DNA of 64,000 bases, from contig JAYWVB010000030.1 in NCBI GenBank assembly GCA_039881045.1, forward strand, positions 124,001-188,000, read 5' to 3'. Source of the DNA: Chaetomium olivaceum. Taxonomy: Eukaryota; Ascomycota; Sordariomycetes; Sordariales; Chaetomiaceae. Below, in pieces: positions 11,356 through 23,331 of this stretch. The notes below the pieces were generated by a model that ran no database searches, was not told the origin of the DNA, and worked only from the letters and a program-made list of their open reading frames with translations. The position numbers were made by a program, and so were the translations under genes. Positions within the stretch are counted from its first letter, which is position 1, and each line of letters begins with the position of its first letter.

Positions 11356-13198
11356 TTACGCGACCCTCTTAAACAGCAACTCCTTCGTCGGGTCTGGTAC
11401 AGACTATAGGCAAACGTATCAGCGCTATTATTGGTAGGAGACTTTTGTGGGGGTTACTAAAACTTACCGATGACCCGAATAAGAGATTTGGGTATCTTTC
11501 GGTTACTCCTTCTGGCAAGGCCATGTCGTATGCGAGGACGAAGTTGGCTACGATCATCTTGATCTCGTTGGCGGCGAAGAAGCGGCCGGGGCAGGCATGG
11601 CGCCCAAATCCAAACTGATCGAAAGTTAGCCGAGTGTCATGGCAGTCATCGCTTTGTTCCACCCGGAACTGAAGTGTACTTACAGTCAGGATAGTCGGGT
11701 TGACAGAAACAAACTGGTTTTGGGCGGCAGCTTCCACTTGGCCGGCCTCGCGGGCCTCCTCGCGGAGGCGGGAGAAGCGCCAGGGGTCGAACTTGTCGGC
11801 GTTCGGAAACACCTCAGAATCATGACTGACGGCGGCGGCGGGGACCTCGATGACTACACCAGCCGGAATGACCTGGCCGTTGGAAAGTGTGAAGGTCTTG
11901 TTGACCTTGCGCGAGAAAGAAACGGAGCCGGCGGGGTCCACACGCATCGTTTCCTTGATGAAGCTGTCAAGCTTTTTCATGGATTGCAGCGCTGAGCTGG
12001 TGAAGACACCGTTGTGCTCGGCGAGAACAGTGCTGATTTCGTCCCGCAGTTCGGAGATGTATTGCGGGTAGGCTGCCAGGTTGTAGAAACTGCAAAGTCT
12101 TAGTCTGGGCATCCCGGTGTAAAGCGAGTTTGAGACTTACACGTTGGTGGCTGTCAAGGTCGTTGTGTGAATGGCGGCAAAAGAAAGAGCGAGCTGGATG
12201 GTTGCCAGCTCCGTGGTTGTGTATTGCCCAAACTTCTCTTGGGCATCCATTATCCACTGCAGCATGTCGTCGGGCTTCTCGCTGTCCTGCATTTGACGCC
12301 TAGCGGTCACAATGGGACGCAGGAACTTGTCTGCCTGTGCCCGTCGTTGGTCCAGCTTCTTAACTTCGGGCAGCCGGCTGCCGAGGAACGGGCGTAACCA
12401 GGGGCGCATCGCCTCCAGGGCGCGGCGGGCTTCCATTAACTCGAGGGTGTAGTTGATGGCGGCGTCCAGGTACTCCTCGGAGCGGCTGAGCTCAGCACCA
12501 ATGAAGATGCGGCCGGATACAAGAGCGACGATACGGAGGAGTTTGCGGTTGATGTTGAGGGAGGTCCAATCGTCGCATGAAGGCAGCTCTTGGAGGATGG
12601 ACTGCTGAACCTCATCGGCAATGGTTGGGTTAAGTCGCACCAGGGCTGGCGTCAAGCTGGCCTTGATTGTGTGAGGTACCAAGGTGTCGCCGGTAGGGAG
12701 CTTGGTGTACTTGGTGTGCATTATTTGGGCGATGGCATCGTCAAAGCTGACGACATCGTCTGGCAGCTTTCTGAGCTCACCCAGGAACTTTGGCGGCACG
12801 ACAATAACGGTGAACTCTACACGGATATCAGTTGAGCCGTTGCACTGTCAAGGAGAGGGACGTCTGATTCCGAATCTTACTATTGGAGGTTACGATTCTG
12901 AAGACATTGTCTTTGAACTGAAGGGCCGTTAGCCATGTCGGTGCCACGTGTGGTTTTGCAGGCTCAGTCAACTAACCTTCTTATAGCCCTCGGCGTAAAG
13001 GTCAGCGGCCTTCGTCAGATATGCCTGTCTCCGTTTCTCATCACCCCCCAGGTGCTCGCCCGCAACCGGGACATTCGCGAGGGGCTTCTGTCCCAAGACA
13101 TTTTGGAGGAGGATGACAGCGAGAAGTGCAGCGAGGGTTGGAAGGATCAGCGGCAGCCTAGCGCTGACGGCTTCTGAGATTGCTTGTACGTTCGCCAT
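11356..13198 (-). CDS. Cytochrome P450 monooxygenase (ent-kaurene-oxidase-like class)
   Basis: Six exons (13198..12977, 12917..12881, 12816..12141, 12089..11684, 11614..11468, 11403..11356) join to 512 codons in perfect frame. An N-terminal membrane anchor lies at about residues 16-36. The I-helix reads FAAIHTTT, where the usual AGxDTT is replaced by AIHTTT, as in fungal ent-kaurene-oxidase-like P450s. ExxR is FIKETMR. The haem loop FGFGRHACPG puts the cysteine ligand near residue 455. The fourth intron (11683..11615, 69 bp) has no stop and a length divisible by three; it was removed because it has GTAAGT/CAG ends and would insert 23 residues directly before the haem loop. The last exon, giving SVPDPTKELLFKR, matches the usual C-terminus. 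The gene is ER-bound by type; its substrate is unknown. A Zn2Cys6 regulator is divergently placed 1.4 kb away. Confidence 0.93.
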
Positions 13199-14608
13199 AG
13201 TGGATGGCTGTATCACGGTTTGAAAGGCTTGGACAAACAAAGTGACGGGCTGCGGTGATCTTCAAAGCCCGTTGTGTGATAACTATGTACATACATACAG
13301 CAAACGCGCAGGCGGGACAACGCCACCTTATAAACAGCACCTCGCTTTCGTTACCGTCCCAGGCTTCCATTGGCACATTCTCCGTGCCAGGTGGACCACT
13401 TCACCCGGGGATAAGGCGATCCGGGGTGATTAGGGTAGCAATGGCTGACACGAATGGCACGGTGTTTGACGGTGACGTTTCAGACGACCCGCCGGAGCCA
13501 CCGAGACGATTGCGTTTGGCCCTCGAGCTCGGTTCCCAGCACAGCCATGTCAAATCCGAGGCCAAGCCGGGAAATTAAGCGCAGATCGGACGCGGCGTTG
13601 AATGGTGGCTTGGCTCGAACTTTATTATTAACTTTACTAGTATTCGGATCCCATTCGTGTTCTGAACAACTCGGGTCATCTTGGTTCGTTACCGCAACCT
13701 TGGACGGCAGGGTATATGTTGGCGCTAGGATTGAGGATGATGCGAAGCGGTCAGCAAGTATTCGTACTCATCAGCCTCTAAAATCGGCGTTCTGAACGGC
13801 TGCCTTACGAGTAAGCTCCGAATGCTTGCATGACGCTTGGAAGGAAGGAACTGAAGCGAGGGTTTGACTGGAAGGGAATCTCGCGTGAATTGCATTCTAA
13901 GCGACAAGCGACTGGGAGAAATGGCAGCTTGTAAAACGTAAAAAAGAAAATGTATGAATGTAAATACACGTATTGCGTATTCGTCGGAAATCTTTAACTC
14001 ATCAATTGAACAAGATCGAAACATGCAAGCTGATCAGTGAAAGTTCTTTGGGATAGGGCCGGCTAACGGACGAGTTCCACAAGATTGACCGGTGTTTACG
14101 GTTTCGGATCCTCTCTCGATTGGTTTCTGCACTGGTTCGCCGAGTCGTCACCAAGGCAGGTGCGCGTGCCAAGTGGCGATCTCCGGCCAAACCGCAGGAA
14201 ACCCCGAAAAGGGGCAGACGAGGTGACGAATGACTCGAAAGTGCCACGATAGCAGTGTGCGCGCGTGCGTGTGCGCGACATTGATTTGACAAACGGTTTC
14301 TCCAAATTGCACCGAAATGACGTCTGGGCTTTTCCCACTCAGTCCTTCTGCCAGTGTATTTCCCCTATTTGTGGGCCGTGACAGCCGGTAAACAGCTGCC
14401 TGGCCCACCTTTTTGAACTGAATTGAATTTTTTTGGTTGGTTCTGTCGGTTCCTCGGCTGTGGGAGCCTGAGGATTTCGCACCCCACCACTTCCCGTTCA
14501 TCTGCCGTGACAGATTCTGCGGAGACCGACAGCGACGAATCCCCCCACGGGCTCGCTTTCGCTTTTGCCTCGTTTGTGTTTGTTACTCGCCGCCGTGTCC
14601 GATTGACC
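13199..14608. other. Divergent promoter interval between P450 and regulator
   Basis: 1.4 kb separating the 5' ends of the P450 (minus) and the Zn2Cys6 gene (plus). No convincing frame. The stretch next to 14608 is GC-rich with a GCGCGCGTGCGTGTGCG alternating purine-pyrimidine tract near 14260 and is probably the leader of the regulator. Confidence 0.5.
13328..13335 (-). promoter_or_regulatory. Possible TATA box of the P450 gene
   Basis: Minus strand reads GTTTATAAGG about 130 bp upstream of the P450 ATG. Position and sequence fit a TATA element; no other evidence. Confidence 0.35.
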
Positions 14609-16105
14609 ATGGCTCGCCTACGCCTGGGTTATACCAAGTCACGTACTGGATGCTTGAGGTGCAAGCAGCGTAGAGTCAAAGTGAGTTAAGCAACGTGTTT
14701 CGTTGTTTTCCTGACTTCCGTTTCTCGTTTCCAATCTCCCCATTTCACCCACTGAGACCTCTTCCGAGATCTCTTCACCCCCCCCCCCCCCAAACCTCCG
14801 CTGGCTGACCCTGTCAAGTGTGACGAGACCAGGCCATCTTGCAAAGCATGCCTCCGCCATGGCATCGAATGCAGCCTTTCCAACCAGCTGGATATTACCT
14901 CTCCGGCCGCTAGTTCTACCGCCGCCGGCACGCCTTCACCCGGCCCAGGCCCGTCCCCTCTACCACCAGCCTTCCGGAGGAGCCGGGTGAGGACTCTCAA
15001 CCCCAAGCCCACGCTGCTGCAGCCACCCACTCCCGGCCCACCAGGAGAAAGCGGCCCGGATGCGGTACCCTCCCCCAACGGCTCGGCACGCACACCATCT
15101 ACCGACTCCCCTGTAGCAACGACCCCTGACCCTTTTCCGTATCTGACCAAGCTCGTCACTGGCCCAGCCGAGGAGGACACGGCCAACTGGGTCTTTGATC
15201 TTGAACTGCTTCATCACTTCACTACGTCCACCTATGAGACCTTCATGATCGACCCTGCGCGGCTCGAGGTAAACCGTCTGTGGAAGATGGAGGTGCCCAG
15301 GCAAGCCTTCCGCCACATCTTCCTGCTCCACCAGATCCTCGCCGTAGCATCCTATCACCTCGCCCACCTGCATCCCCAAAATCGCCAGGCGTACTCGCTC
15401 CGCGCATCGCAGCACCAGAACGCCGGTATCCGACGCATGCGCCTGGCCCTCTCGGAAATCTCGCCCGCCAACTGCCACGCCCTCTTCGCCTCGTCGTCAC
15501 TCCTTTTTATCGGCTCCCTCGCCGCCGCCTCTACGAACCGCGTTCCCGGCGGGCCCACCGTGGACGACATTGTCGACGTGCTGATTCTGGTCAAGGGCAT
15601 CGGGAGCGTGCTCTACTCGTCCCAGGACCTACTACGATCCGGCCCGCTCTCGGATCTCTTTGTGCAGCACGGCGGGACTGAACTCCCCAACCCGGCATTG
15701 GACCGTGTCGTGCTTGCCGTGGGGGACTTCCTTGTCGAGATTTCCGAGACCGAAACTGACGACCGGGTGCGCTCCATCATCCATGCGGATGCGTACCGCC
15801 TGGTGTCGGTCATCCGGGACTCGCACGCCAAGACTGCCAGCGCCGAGTACCGCGTGGTGGCGGCGTGGCCGATCCAGACGTCAGATGACTTGATACCGCT
15901 GTTGAGACAGCGGAACCAAGCGGCGCTGGCGCTGCTCTCGTACTACTGCGTCGTGTTTCACGCTGCGCAGCTGCAAGGGTATTGGTTCATGCAGGGATGG
16001 GCTGAGGGAGTGATACGGGATATCTCCCGGACTATGACGGGCCCGTGGAAGCGACACTCGGCATGGGCTCTGGGCTGGATCACGGGGCACGCGGCAATGG
16101 GGTGA
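14609..16105 (+). CDS. Zn2Cys6 transcription factor, Upc2-like architecture
   Basis: Two exons (14609..14680 and 14819..16105) give 452 residues. The intron splits the zinc cluster right after RRVK and contains a run of about 14 C. The joined N-terminus is MARLRLGYTKSRTGC followed by the six cysteines in C-x2-C-x6-C-x6-C-x2-C-x6-C spacing. A Pro/Ser-rich linker (about residues 55-120) precedes an all-helical regulatory region beginning NWVFDLELLHHFTTSTYETF, the layout seen in Upc2 and sterol-uptake-control-like regulators. It is presumably nuclear, binding CGG-type half sites. Divergent transcription from the P450 makes that gene a plausible target, but this is inference. Confidence 0.9.
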
Positions 16106-16428
16106 GATGCCGGACTTCTATTCGCCCTGGTTCTTCTCAAGCCGCGAGACCACACGTTCAAGTACTAGCCACCAACTGGAGATGTCGGCGCCTGTTCATC
16201 GTCTCACCAGCCGTGGTCGACTCAACCGGCCGCTGAGATGTCCGAGGCACGACGCTGCAGCTGATCAACTTAGGGACGGAGTTAACATTTTCCTTCCTTG
16301 TTTCTTCTTCAACGCCCCAGTCGGGCTTTAAGTTACTGAGCCCTGGTTTGGCACCCTTGCGGCCCTCACACACAAGTCAAGCCAGGTCAACAACGCCTTC
16401 GCACCCTTAACCCCCGACCAAGCCCCCT
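16106..16428. other. Convergent 3' interval
   Basis: Between the stop of the regulator (plus) and the stop of the hemerythrin-like gene (minus). Nothing recognisable besides presumed 3' UTRs. Confidence 0.5.
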
Positions 16429-17268
16429 TCACTTCCCTTCCGGAAACTTCCGAAACATATCCATCAACTTATCCAGCGGCGTAGTCATCATACCCACCAC
16501 CGTCTCGTACGGCGGCCGGTCCGGCGCCGACGGGTGGCTGCGTGTCGGCACAAAGTGCTTGGTGCGGTCGAAGCTGCGCGCCAGCGAACCCGACGCCTCG
16601 TCGTCGAGCGCCTTCTCGAGCGCCGGCAGGTCGTCCCGCTCTTCTTCCTTGATGTGCTGCGCGAGCGACTTCCATAGGGAGTCGATCGTGGGCATAAAGT
16701 TTGGGTCGGACGGGGTGAGGGATTGGAATTCGTAGAGCTTTTCTTTGACCTGGGGGGTTGGTTGTTAGATGGGAATTTGGAAGGTTGTGTATGGGGAGTG
16801 GGTGATGGGGGAAAGGGGGTGGTTTTGTTTGGGTTGGGGTTCGGGGTGAGCGTGGTTAAGTCCGGTACGTACCTGCTGGTGCTCGGACCGGTCCTTCTCG
16901 GCCATGACCACGCCGTTGGGGATGTGCTTCTCAAACGCCGGGTACACGACGATCTCCTCGGCCAGCGAATGCCGCGCGAGCTCCCACACGAACTGGTTCT
17001 GCCACTTCGCCTTGTCGTCGTCGCGCTGCGCATTCTTGATATTGTTGTAGTATTCCCGCAGCTCTTCGTGGTCGTGTTTGATACGGTCCGACACCCGGGT
17101 CGCGGCGCTGGCGGTCATGGTGGCTCCGGTCGGGGTGCCCTGCCGAGTCTCGGTCGACTGGAAGCGGATGGAGGATGTGAATAGGGGACGGGCGATTGTG
17201 TTTGTGAGGGCGTGTCTAGCTGCTTGCTGGGTAATGGCTGGGGCGGCACGAAGTGCTTGACGATACAT
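16429..17268 (-). CDS. Hemerythrin/HHE-domain protein, probably mitochondrial
   Basis: Two exons (17268..16873 and 16749..16429) with a 123-bp GTACGT...CAG intron encode 238 residues. The first 45 residues are rich in Arg, Ala, Thr and Gln without acids (MYRQALRAAPAITQQAAR, then RPLFTSSIRFQST), a good mitochondrial targeting sequence. The HHE cation-binding four-helix bundle follows: RIKHDHEELREYY, WELARHSLAEEIVVYP, SEHQQVKEKLYEF and LAQHIKEEERDDLP supply the His/Glu ligands of a di-iron centre. Fungal members are poorly characterised; oxygen, NO or iron sensing or storage is possible. The frame is intact. Confidence 0.92.
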
Positions 17269-18138
17269 GGTTTGGCTGGAATGGGGCGATAAAAGGAATA
17301 GAGGGAAGATCAAGTGGTTGGGCGGTACTAAAGAATGTTAATAAAGACCTACTTAGACAGGCCGGGAAGTTCCTTTTGTACTTCCTGTTACTCTTTGGTA
17401 CAGTTACACCCGGCCAAAGGCCCAGGCCCGGTTCACCGTGTTTATTCGGGTGGGACACTAGTGATGCTAAAGACGGCGACGTCAAGATGCCGTTCCTGAG
17501 GCTCTGCGCGTCATGATTTAGAAATCGGCGGGCTTTGAGTGGCTGCTCGTAGCTTTTCCTCCGGGGCATGGGGTGTTGATATTGATGTCCATTATGAGTG
17601 GGTCGCCTCTGAAGAAGTCGGTGATGTCATGGTACTCCTTCAGAACAGAACCGGCAACTCAACGGTGCTTATTCCCTACGTGACATCGATCGAATGATCA
17701 CAACTCGGATTGGGTGGGAGTAAGGGGCGCGGAGTCTTTGTCCCGCGTTTGGACCATAGAGCCCCTGAGAGCTACTCTAACTGTAGTCGTCACTCAAGGC
17801 GGGACAAGACACTCTGGTCGGCTTCTGCAACTGGATATGCAAAGTCTAGCGATGTGCGTGTTACAGTTAGTTGATAATGTATAATGATCTCAAGTCATCA
17901 CCATCACGAAAGGTTTGGAAACGAATTATACAATGCATCCACATAATATATACGTATTGCAAGCGTATTTACAACCGGCGCCAACGGTACCATCAATACA
18001 TACAGAAGAACTCCTCAGAATAACACCCAGTTGGCTCTATACCAACAGCAATCCCAGTTTCAGAGCGAAGGAGCAAGCGTAACAGCTACGCTACCGTCAC
18101 GCGTGCAAAACTACCACACAGCGGCGATGGAGCACCCT
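17269..18138. other. Intergenic, nothing recognised
   Basis: About 870 bp between the 5' side of the HHE gene and the 3' end of the xylanase gene. No coding signal; AT-richer toward 17880-17960. Confidence 0.5.
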
Positions 18139-19444
18139 TTACAGGCACTGCGAGTACCAGTCGTTCTGCTTCTGGCAGGTCCACGGGCTCTCGCAGCGGG
18201 TCGGGCCCTGCCAACCGTTGCCGCCGCACTGGCCCCAGCGGGTCTGGGTGGCACCGCCAGTCGGGGTGGAGGCGGCCGAGGTGGAGGTGGAGGTGGAGGT
18301 CGGGGTGACGGTCGGGGTGGTGGTGACGGTGATGAGGGTGGTGGACGAGGCGGGCGGGTTGCCGGTGGCGGCAGCCGCGAGCACGGAGGAGATGGAGGTC
18401 CATGCGGGCTTCTTGTTGTAGTTGCTGTCGTAGATCATGGCGTCGCCCTGGCCGGGGAAGGTACTCGGGATCCACGAGTGCTTGTCGGTGAAGCCCCAGA
18501 CGGTCACGCCGATGCAGCCGTCGACGTCGAGGCAGGAGCCGACCACATTGGCGTAGTCGTTGCCCTGGGTGACGGAGGCCTGCGAAGAGGCGGGCAGGCT
18601 GGAGTGGCGGATATCGAGCTCCGTGTAGGCGACCTCGACCCCGAGCGCGGTGAAGCGCTTTAGGGTGGTAGCCAGGTTGGCGCGGCTGGGGGTGCTGCCG
18701 ACGATGAGATGACCCTGGAAGCCGACGCCATCGATGGGGGCGCCCGCGGCCTGGACAATCTTGACAAGGTCTACGGCGTAGTCGGTCTTGGCCTGGTTGT
18801 ACTCGAGGTTGTAGTCGTTGTAGTACAGCTTGGTGTTGGGGTCGGCCTTCTTGGCCAGGTTGAAGGACAGCGCGAAGAAGTAGTCAGTGCCGAAGGTCCG
18901 GAGGAAGACGCTGTCGCGCCATCCGCCGCTGTCATTGACGGCCTCGTTCACGACGTCCCATGCGTAGCACTGGCCCTTGTAGTGGCCCATGACGTTGTTG
19001 ATGTGCGTCTCCATGACCGAGGTCAAGGTCTGCTTGGTCCACGACCCTTGGGAGACCTGGGTATCGGTTAGCAAAGCCACGGCTTTGGAAATCGGCTCGT
19101 AGAAAACAAACTCACCCATGAAGGGAGCTGGCTGTACCACACCAAGGTGTGGCAGCGGAGACCCTGGCCGTTCTTCTTGGCCTGGTTGGCTGTGATATCA
19201 CCCTGGCGTAGTTGAACTGGCCGCGCGAGGGCTCCGTGGTTTCCCACTTCTGGCCGTTCTCGGGGACGAGCTGACCGAACATGGTCTTGTCGTTAAGAAT
19301 CGCGGCATACTGGCTGTCGCTGTTGATGGTGCCTTCGCCCAGGGCAGTACCGAAGTACTTCAGACCAGCGCGGACGGCGAGGTCGTTAAGCTGGGCCGAA
19401 ACGGCGGGCACCAGAAGGGCCGCGAGGAAAGCGTTGGCATGCAT
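18139..19444 (-). CDS. GH10 endo-beta-1,4-xylanase with C-terminal CBM1, one-base frameshift
   Basis: The ATG at 19444 opens a secretion signal (MHANAFLAALLVPAVSA) and the GH10 barrel start LKYFGTALGE. A 59-bp intron (19115..19057, GTGAGT...CAG) joins PSW to VSQGSWTK. The catalytic acid/base is in DVVNEAVND and the nucleophile in YTELDIRHS. A Thr/Ser/Pro linker leads to a fungal CBM1 (RWGQCGGNGWQGP, then TCQKQNDWYSQCL). At about 19206 the first exon leaves the GH10 frame: FNYA is followed by one frame while QGDITANQAKK lies one base away. A single missing C (GCCCAG read as GCCAG) explains it and restores an expected length of about 415 residues. It is extracellular and attacks plant xylan. 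The frameshift is probably a sequence error, given similar cases across the window. Confidence 0.9.
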
Positions 19445-19542
19445 GTTTCTGACCGAGAGGGACGACACCGACGAGGGGGTTGAAGATATGCGTGGGTGGT
19501 GAGCGGACAGCAGAGGGTTGAATGGGGGTGGCGCCGGAGCCC

Positions 19543-19548
19543 TTATAA
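19543..19548 (-). promoter_or_regulatory. TATA box of the xylanase gene
   Basis: Minus strand AATTATAAGG lies about 100 bp upstream of the xylanase ATG, the usual place for a TATA element in fungal secreted-enzyme genes. A GGCTAA hexamer (minus, 20061..20056), matching the XlnR/XYR1 consensus, lies about 610 bp upstream of the ATG, but single hexamers are expected by chance. Confidence 0.45.
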
Positions 19549-20652
19549 TTGCCTAGTACGACTCTCCGTACGAATTGTCATCCTTGCCTGGACCGGGCTC
19601 GAATCTCGGCAATGGGCCATCGGCTCGTCGTCCCCACGGGGCCGCATCGCCCACGTACCCCTCCCCCCGTGATCTGTGGACGGCCATGGGTTGGTTCATC
19701 CAACCGACGTCCTTCTAGCTTCGGCTTGCTCCGCTCTGGAAGGTTCGAAGCCGGGTCGAAGCTGGTCGAAGCTGGTCTGATCGTGCATGATGTGCCCACT
19801 GGTGCCGGGTCCTGCGGTGGAGAGTCCTGAGGAGGTTACCATCGTTCCTCGTGTAAACGGTCACCTAACCCGGTTTTGCCTCGGAGGATCTTCCGGGGTA
19901 CGCAAAAAGGGAAGCCAAGGCGACGCCAATTGCTGGTCAACCCGGAAGCTGGCGCCCTTCAGAACCCACCCGCGCTAGCGAGCCCCTTAATCCCGGCGGC
20001 CCCGGAGGTTTTTGGGGTTCCTCACTGCTCCCCAATTCCGCCCTCCACGTGACAATTAGCCTGAAGGCCGCGGGCTACAACCCTGTTGTCAGTGTGGTTG
20101 CGCTTGGCATCGGAGAACGAGAGGTGATGCCGTCGGTAAGAATAGAATGTTGCTAACGAGTGAAGGGTGATGCCATACGCGCTTCTTTCCCGCGCAAATA
20201 CCCGGCGCCGTTCGACGAGTCTTGCGGTGCCTTGGCATGTATCACCGAATCAACGTTGGCTGAGGAGTGAATGCGGCTGAGGTGTGGAGGCGTTCGCCAG
20301 GTCCGTCCTTGGCCGAGACCTCGACAGACAATGCTGGGTTCCTGAGCAAGGTGCAGAAGCCAGAATCAGTCAGCCGTTGAGCATTCCAGACTGGGCGGTA
20401 CTCTTACTTCCCCAAATCAACATCCGCGCGTAAGGTCTTGCCAAACCGCGACTTCTGCCCTTCAATTTGTTTTGCAGTTCGAGGAGTGGTTGTGGAATCG
20501 TGGCGGCTCCGTTGCATATTCGCCAGGATAACGAGAGTCACTGAGGCTTGACCAATCGGTATATTCGGAAGAGTAATTCATAGGCACCTTTCGACTGAGC
20601 TTTTCCTTGTCCGCCCTTCACATATTATGTATTCCCTGGTACGCTGTCCGCA
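19549..20652. other. Xylanase upstream region / aminopeptidase 3' flank
   Basis: About 1.1 kb without a credible gene. Contains a short direct repeat GTCGAAGCTG near 19756-19775 and the GGCTAA hexamer noted for the xylanase promoter. Confidence 0.45.
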
Positions 20653-22361
20653 TCATACCCGAATCTTCTTTCCCTTATGCGAGCAGGTATGTCCACCCCT
20701 GGCTTCCTCGGCCAACGCGGACCACCTCTTGAAGCTTTTCACCACTCCGCGGCGGGTGTGGAGGTTGAGACTCGTCTTATCGCGAGGTGGTACGCCCTCG
20801 AGAGAGTTTGCCAACCTCGCGGCAGCGCGAGCAGCTGCTCTAGCGTTGAGAGTGAGCGCGTCCCAATGAATATTGTCCAGGTCATCACACGCCTGGTGGT
20901 AACACGCGTCATACGGCGCGCCAGCACCAGTGTGCAGCGACGCAGTCGGGATGCCGATCTCGATGAATCCCACGAAGTCTGACCCGCTGCCAAATTCACT
21001 GGGAGAGCAATAACGTTAGTACATACAAATGGTGAAAAGGGGTCGCTGAATGAGCGTTGACGTACCCGTGGCGGACATCAATCCCTTTCGCCACAAGATA
21101 CTCGTCAAGCAGTTGCGGACCGACACCGCTGTTCTCGTTGCTTGCAATGCTGTAATCGGGCTGGGGAGAGCCGATCATGTCGTAGTTGAAATAGTACCTG
21201 ATGCTGTCGGCCTCAGCCTCGGTCAGGTGCGAGGTGTAGTACAGCGAGCCGACCAGACCGCTCTCTTCGGCTCCCCACCAGGCAAACCGAATCTTGTTCG
21301 CGAAGTTGTCATACCGCCTGACCGCGGTCATGATCTCTAAGAGGGCTGCAGTGCCGCTACCGTCATCATTCACGCCCGGCCCTTCTGCACGCTGTCGAGA
21401 TGCGCCCCGAGCATGACCACGTTGTTTGGGTCACCTTGTTTGGTCTCGGAAATGATGTTCCAGGTCTCGCGGGTCTCGGAGATGGAATCGACGAGCAGGG
21501 TCGCTGTCACCTCCTCGCCAGCTGCCAGGCGGGACTTCCACTCTTGGCCAACCTCCAAGGGGATGATTCCGATGGGGACCATGCGTCCGATGTTGTCGGC
21601 GCCCAGCGTGGGAACGACAATGTTGGTTCCGGGGACTTCGTCATACAAGATAACCCCTGGTTTCAAGCGTCAGCATCTCGCCCCGCCAAACCATCGAAGG
21701 AAAGCCGGAGATCAGATTCAGGACTCACCCAACGCCCCGCGCTCCTTCGCGAGAATGGATTTGTCTGCTACCGCGCAACGCCCCCTCTTCACCAGGGCCA
21801 GCTTGCCCTTCACATCCAGTCCCTCCCACTGATCCGCGAAGCAGGCTGACCCGCGCTCATTGTCAACCGGGGTATCCACCAGGGCGGCCGTGATACCGCC
21901 GGGGACGAGCGTGGGCGGGTTGTACTGGGGGCTGATGACGAAGACGTCCTCGCCCTCGGGGCCGGTCACGCTGATCTTCAGCGTCTTGTCGTAGGTGTGG
22001 TTGAAGGGCTGGACGAAGGTGTCAAACTTGTCGCTAAAGCGGGTCTGTGCGCGCTCGAGCACGAAATCGAGTGACGCCTTGAAGCCGGGCTCGCCGAAGG
22101 CGCGGTTTCCGCCATTGGTCTGGGCGATGTGGTTGAGGTGCCAGAGGACATTTTGGAGCCTGGGCACGTTGATTAGACGCGGAGGGCCGGGTTGATGGGA
22201 CTGGTGGCTCGTGGGAGAGGCCCTGGGTTGGCAACTTACTCTTCTGTTTTGATGTCTGCTTCAAGCTTATCCGCGGTCAGAGGGTTGTTCGTCGCAATGG
22301 TGGTCGACGAGAGGAGCAGTGTCGCCACGGCCGCTGTCGCCGTGCTGCGGGGTACCTTCAT
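20653..22361 (-). CDS. Secreted M28 aminopeptidase with PA domain, one-base frameshift
   Basis: Four exons (22361..22240, 22159..21729, 21656..21066, 20998..20653) give 496 residues once a single base is restored. The product starts MKVPRSTATAAVATLLL (signal peptide), followed by a PA (protease-associated) region (VSGGITAALVDTP-like, KGKLALVKRG). The M28 zinc peptidase domain has metal ligands in GAHLDSV, NDDGSG, WWGAEES, YDMIGS and ACYHQACDD. The architecture matches fungal leucine aminopeptidases of the Lap2 type. At about 21376 the text GGGCCGGGCGTGA ends the frame directly before NDDGSG; one more C (GGCCCGGGC) restores VQKGPGVNDDG. Summed exon lengths become a multiple of three only with that base, supporting an error or a very recent lesion. 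Confidence 0.9.
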
Positions 22362-23080
22362 ATTTAGTAACTACTATTTTGACGACCTCGCCGGCGCTGG
22401 CCAAAATCTCAAGATGCTAGCGATTGAGTTGCGCAAACATGAAACAATCTCGCATCGCCTGGAGTTGCTGCGTTCCTCCCTTTTAACTGCCCGCTCAGCT
22501 GGGCTTGCCAGACGCGGACTTGACTAAAGGAAGAAGGTGATGAACTCGCCTGCGATGTCGTCAGACTCGATGCCCGTAACAGGCTGTTTACACCATGCCT
22601 GCCCGAGCCGACCCCGATTAGCGGTCATGGTAACCGGCATTTGCAGCAAATTGCCAAGCCGCTCTGCTGCAGAGAGCATCCGCAAGTGGAAGGTGGTGAG
22701 AGACCTTCCATGTTGGCTCGTGGGGCCGCATATCAAAAAGGCTCGGCATTGTCTTTGAGGTCGGTCCACGATAGTCTTGGTCTGTTGTCAATCCTTGTGC
22801 TCACCAATTACCCCTCGATTTGCTCATCAAGACCCACGCATTGATTCACCTTCCACCTTCCTTTTGCTCCCAACGCATGCCTAGACCAATGTTATTTGCT
22901 TCCCACGGGCTTAGAAAGCAACCCGGAAAATAATCATGATTGAAAACCGAGAATTGTTGGGTCATGGAGATTTGGGATAACGAAGGACATATAATGACTT
23001 GCGTGTAACATTGCTCGTTGAGTTGTATATTCGAGTATCAGAACTTGAGCTCAGAAGTGACGCGACACTCCACAAGAGAA
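22362..23080. other. Intergenic, nothing recognised
   Basis: Upstream of the aminopeptidase; no gene or repeat recognised. Confidence 0.45.
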
Positions 23081-23331
23081 GCAAAAAAAGCCGAACTTGC
23101 AAATGCAGATATCAACCAGACCTTCGACTATAGAAACGAAATAAAAGCTATCCGTCACCCAAAAAAAGCTTTATTGACTCCATTCCCTACATTACTGATT
23201 ACTTTTCTTAACTTCCATTTCTTTATTTACTCGGTTCCATTACGTTTTTTTTCATCCCTTTGTCTGAACTTCTTTCCCACTTTACATGTTTCTTTACTTC
23301 TGAATTCTTTCGAATTCAGCTTTTGTTTGGC
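23081..23331 (+). repeat. MITE-like element, copy A, with inverted terminal repeats
   Basis: The left end GCAAAAAAAGCCGAACTT and the right end GAATTCAGCTTTTGTTTGGC are imperfect inverted repeats enclosing about 210 bp of T-rich sequence without coding capacity. The same termini and a shared inner motif (ACCTTCGACTATAGAAACG) recur at 26304-26510, and the termini again at 39208-39412 in reverse. The sequence just outside the right end (CAGAGGGTG) is partly shared too, so the true boundary may lie slightly further out. No clear target-site duplication. Confidence 0.6.

Noticed and set aside
19195..19215. An intron to explain the GH10 frame change
   Set aside because: Homologous text is continuous on both sides apart from one base, leaving no room for an intron.
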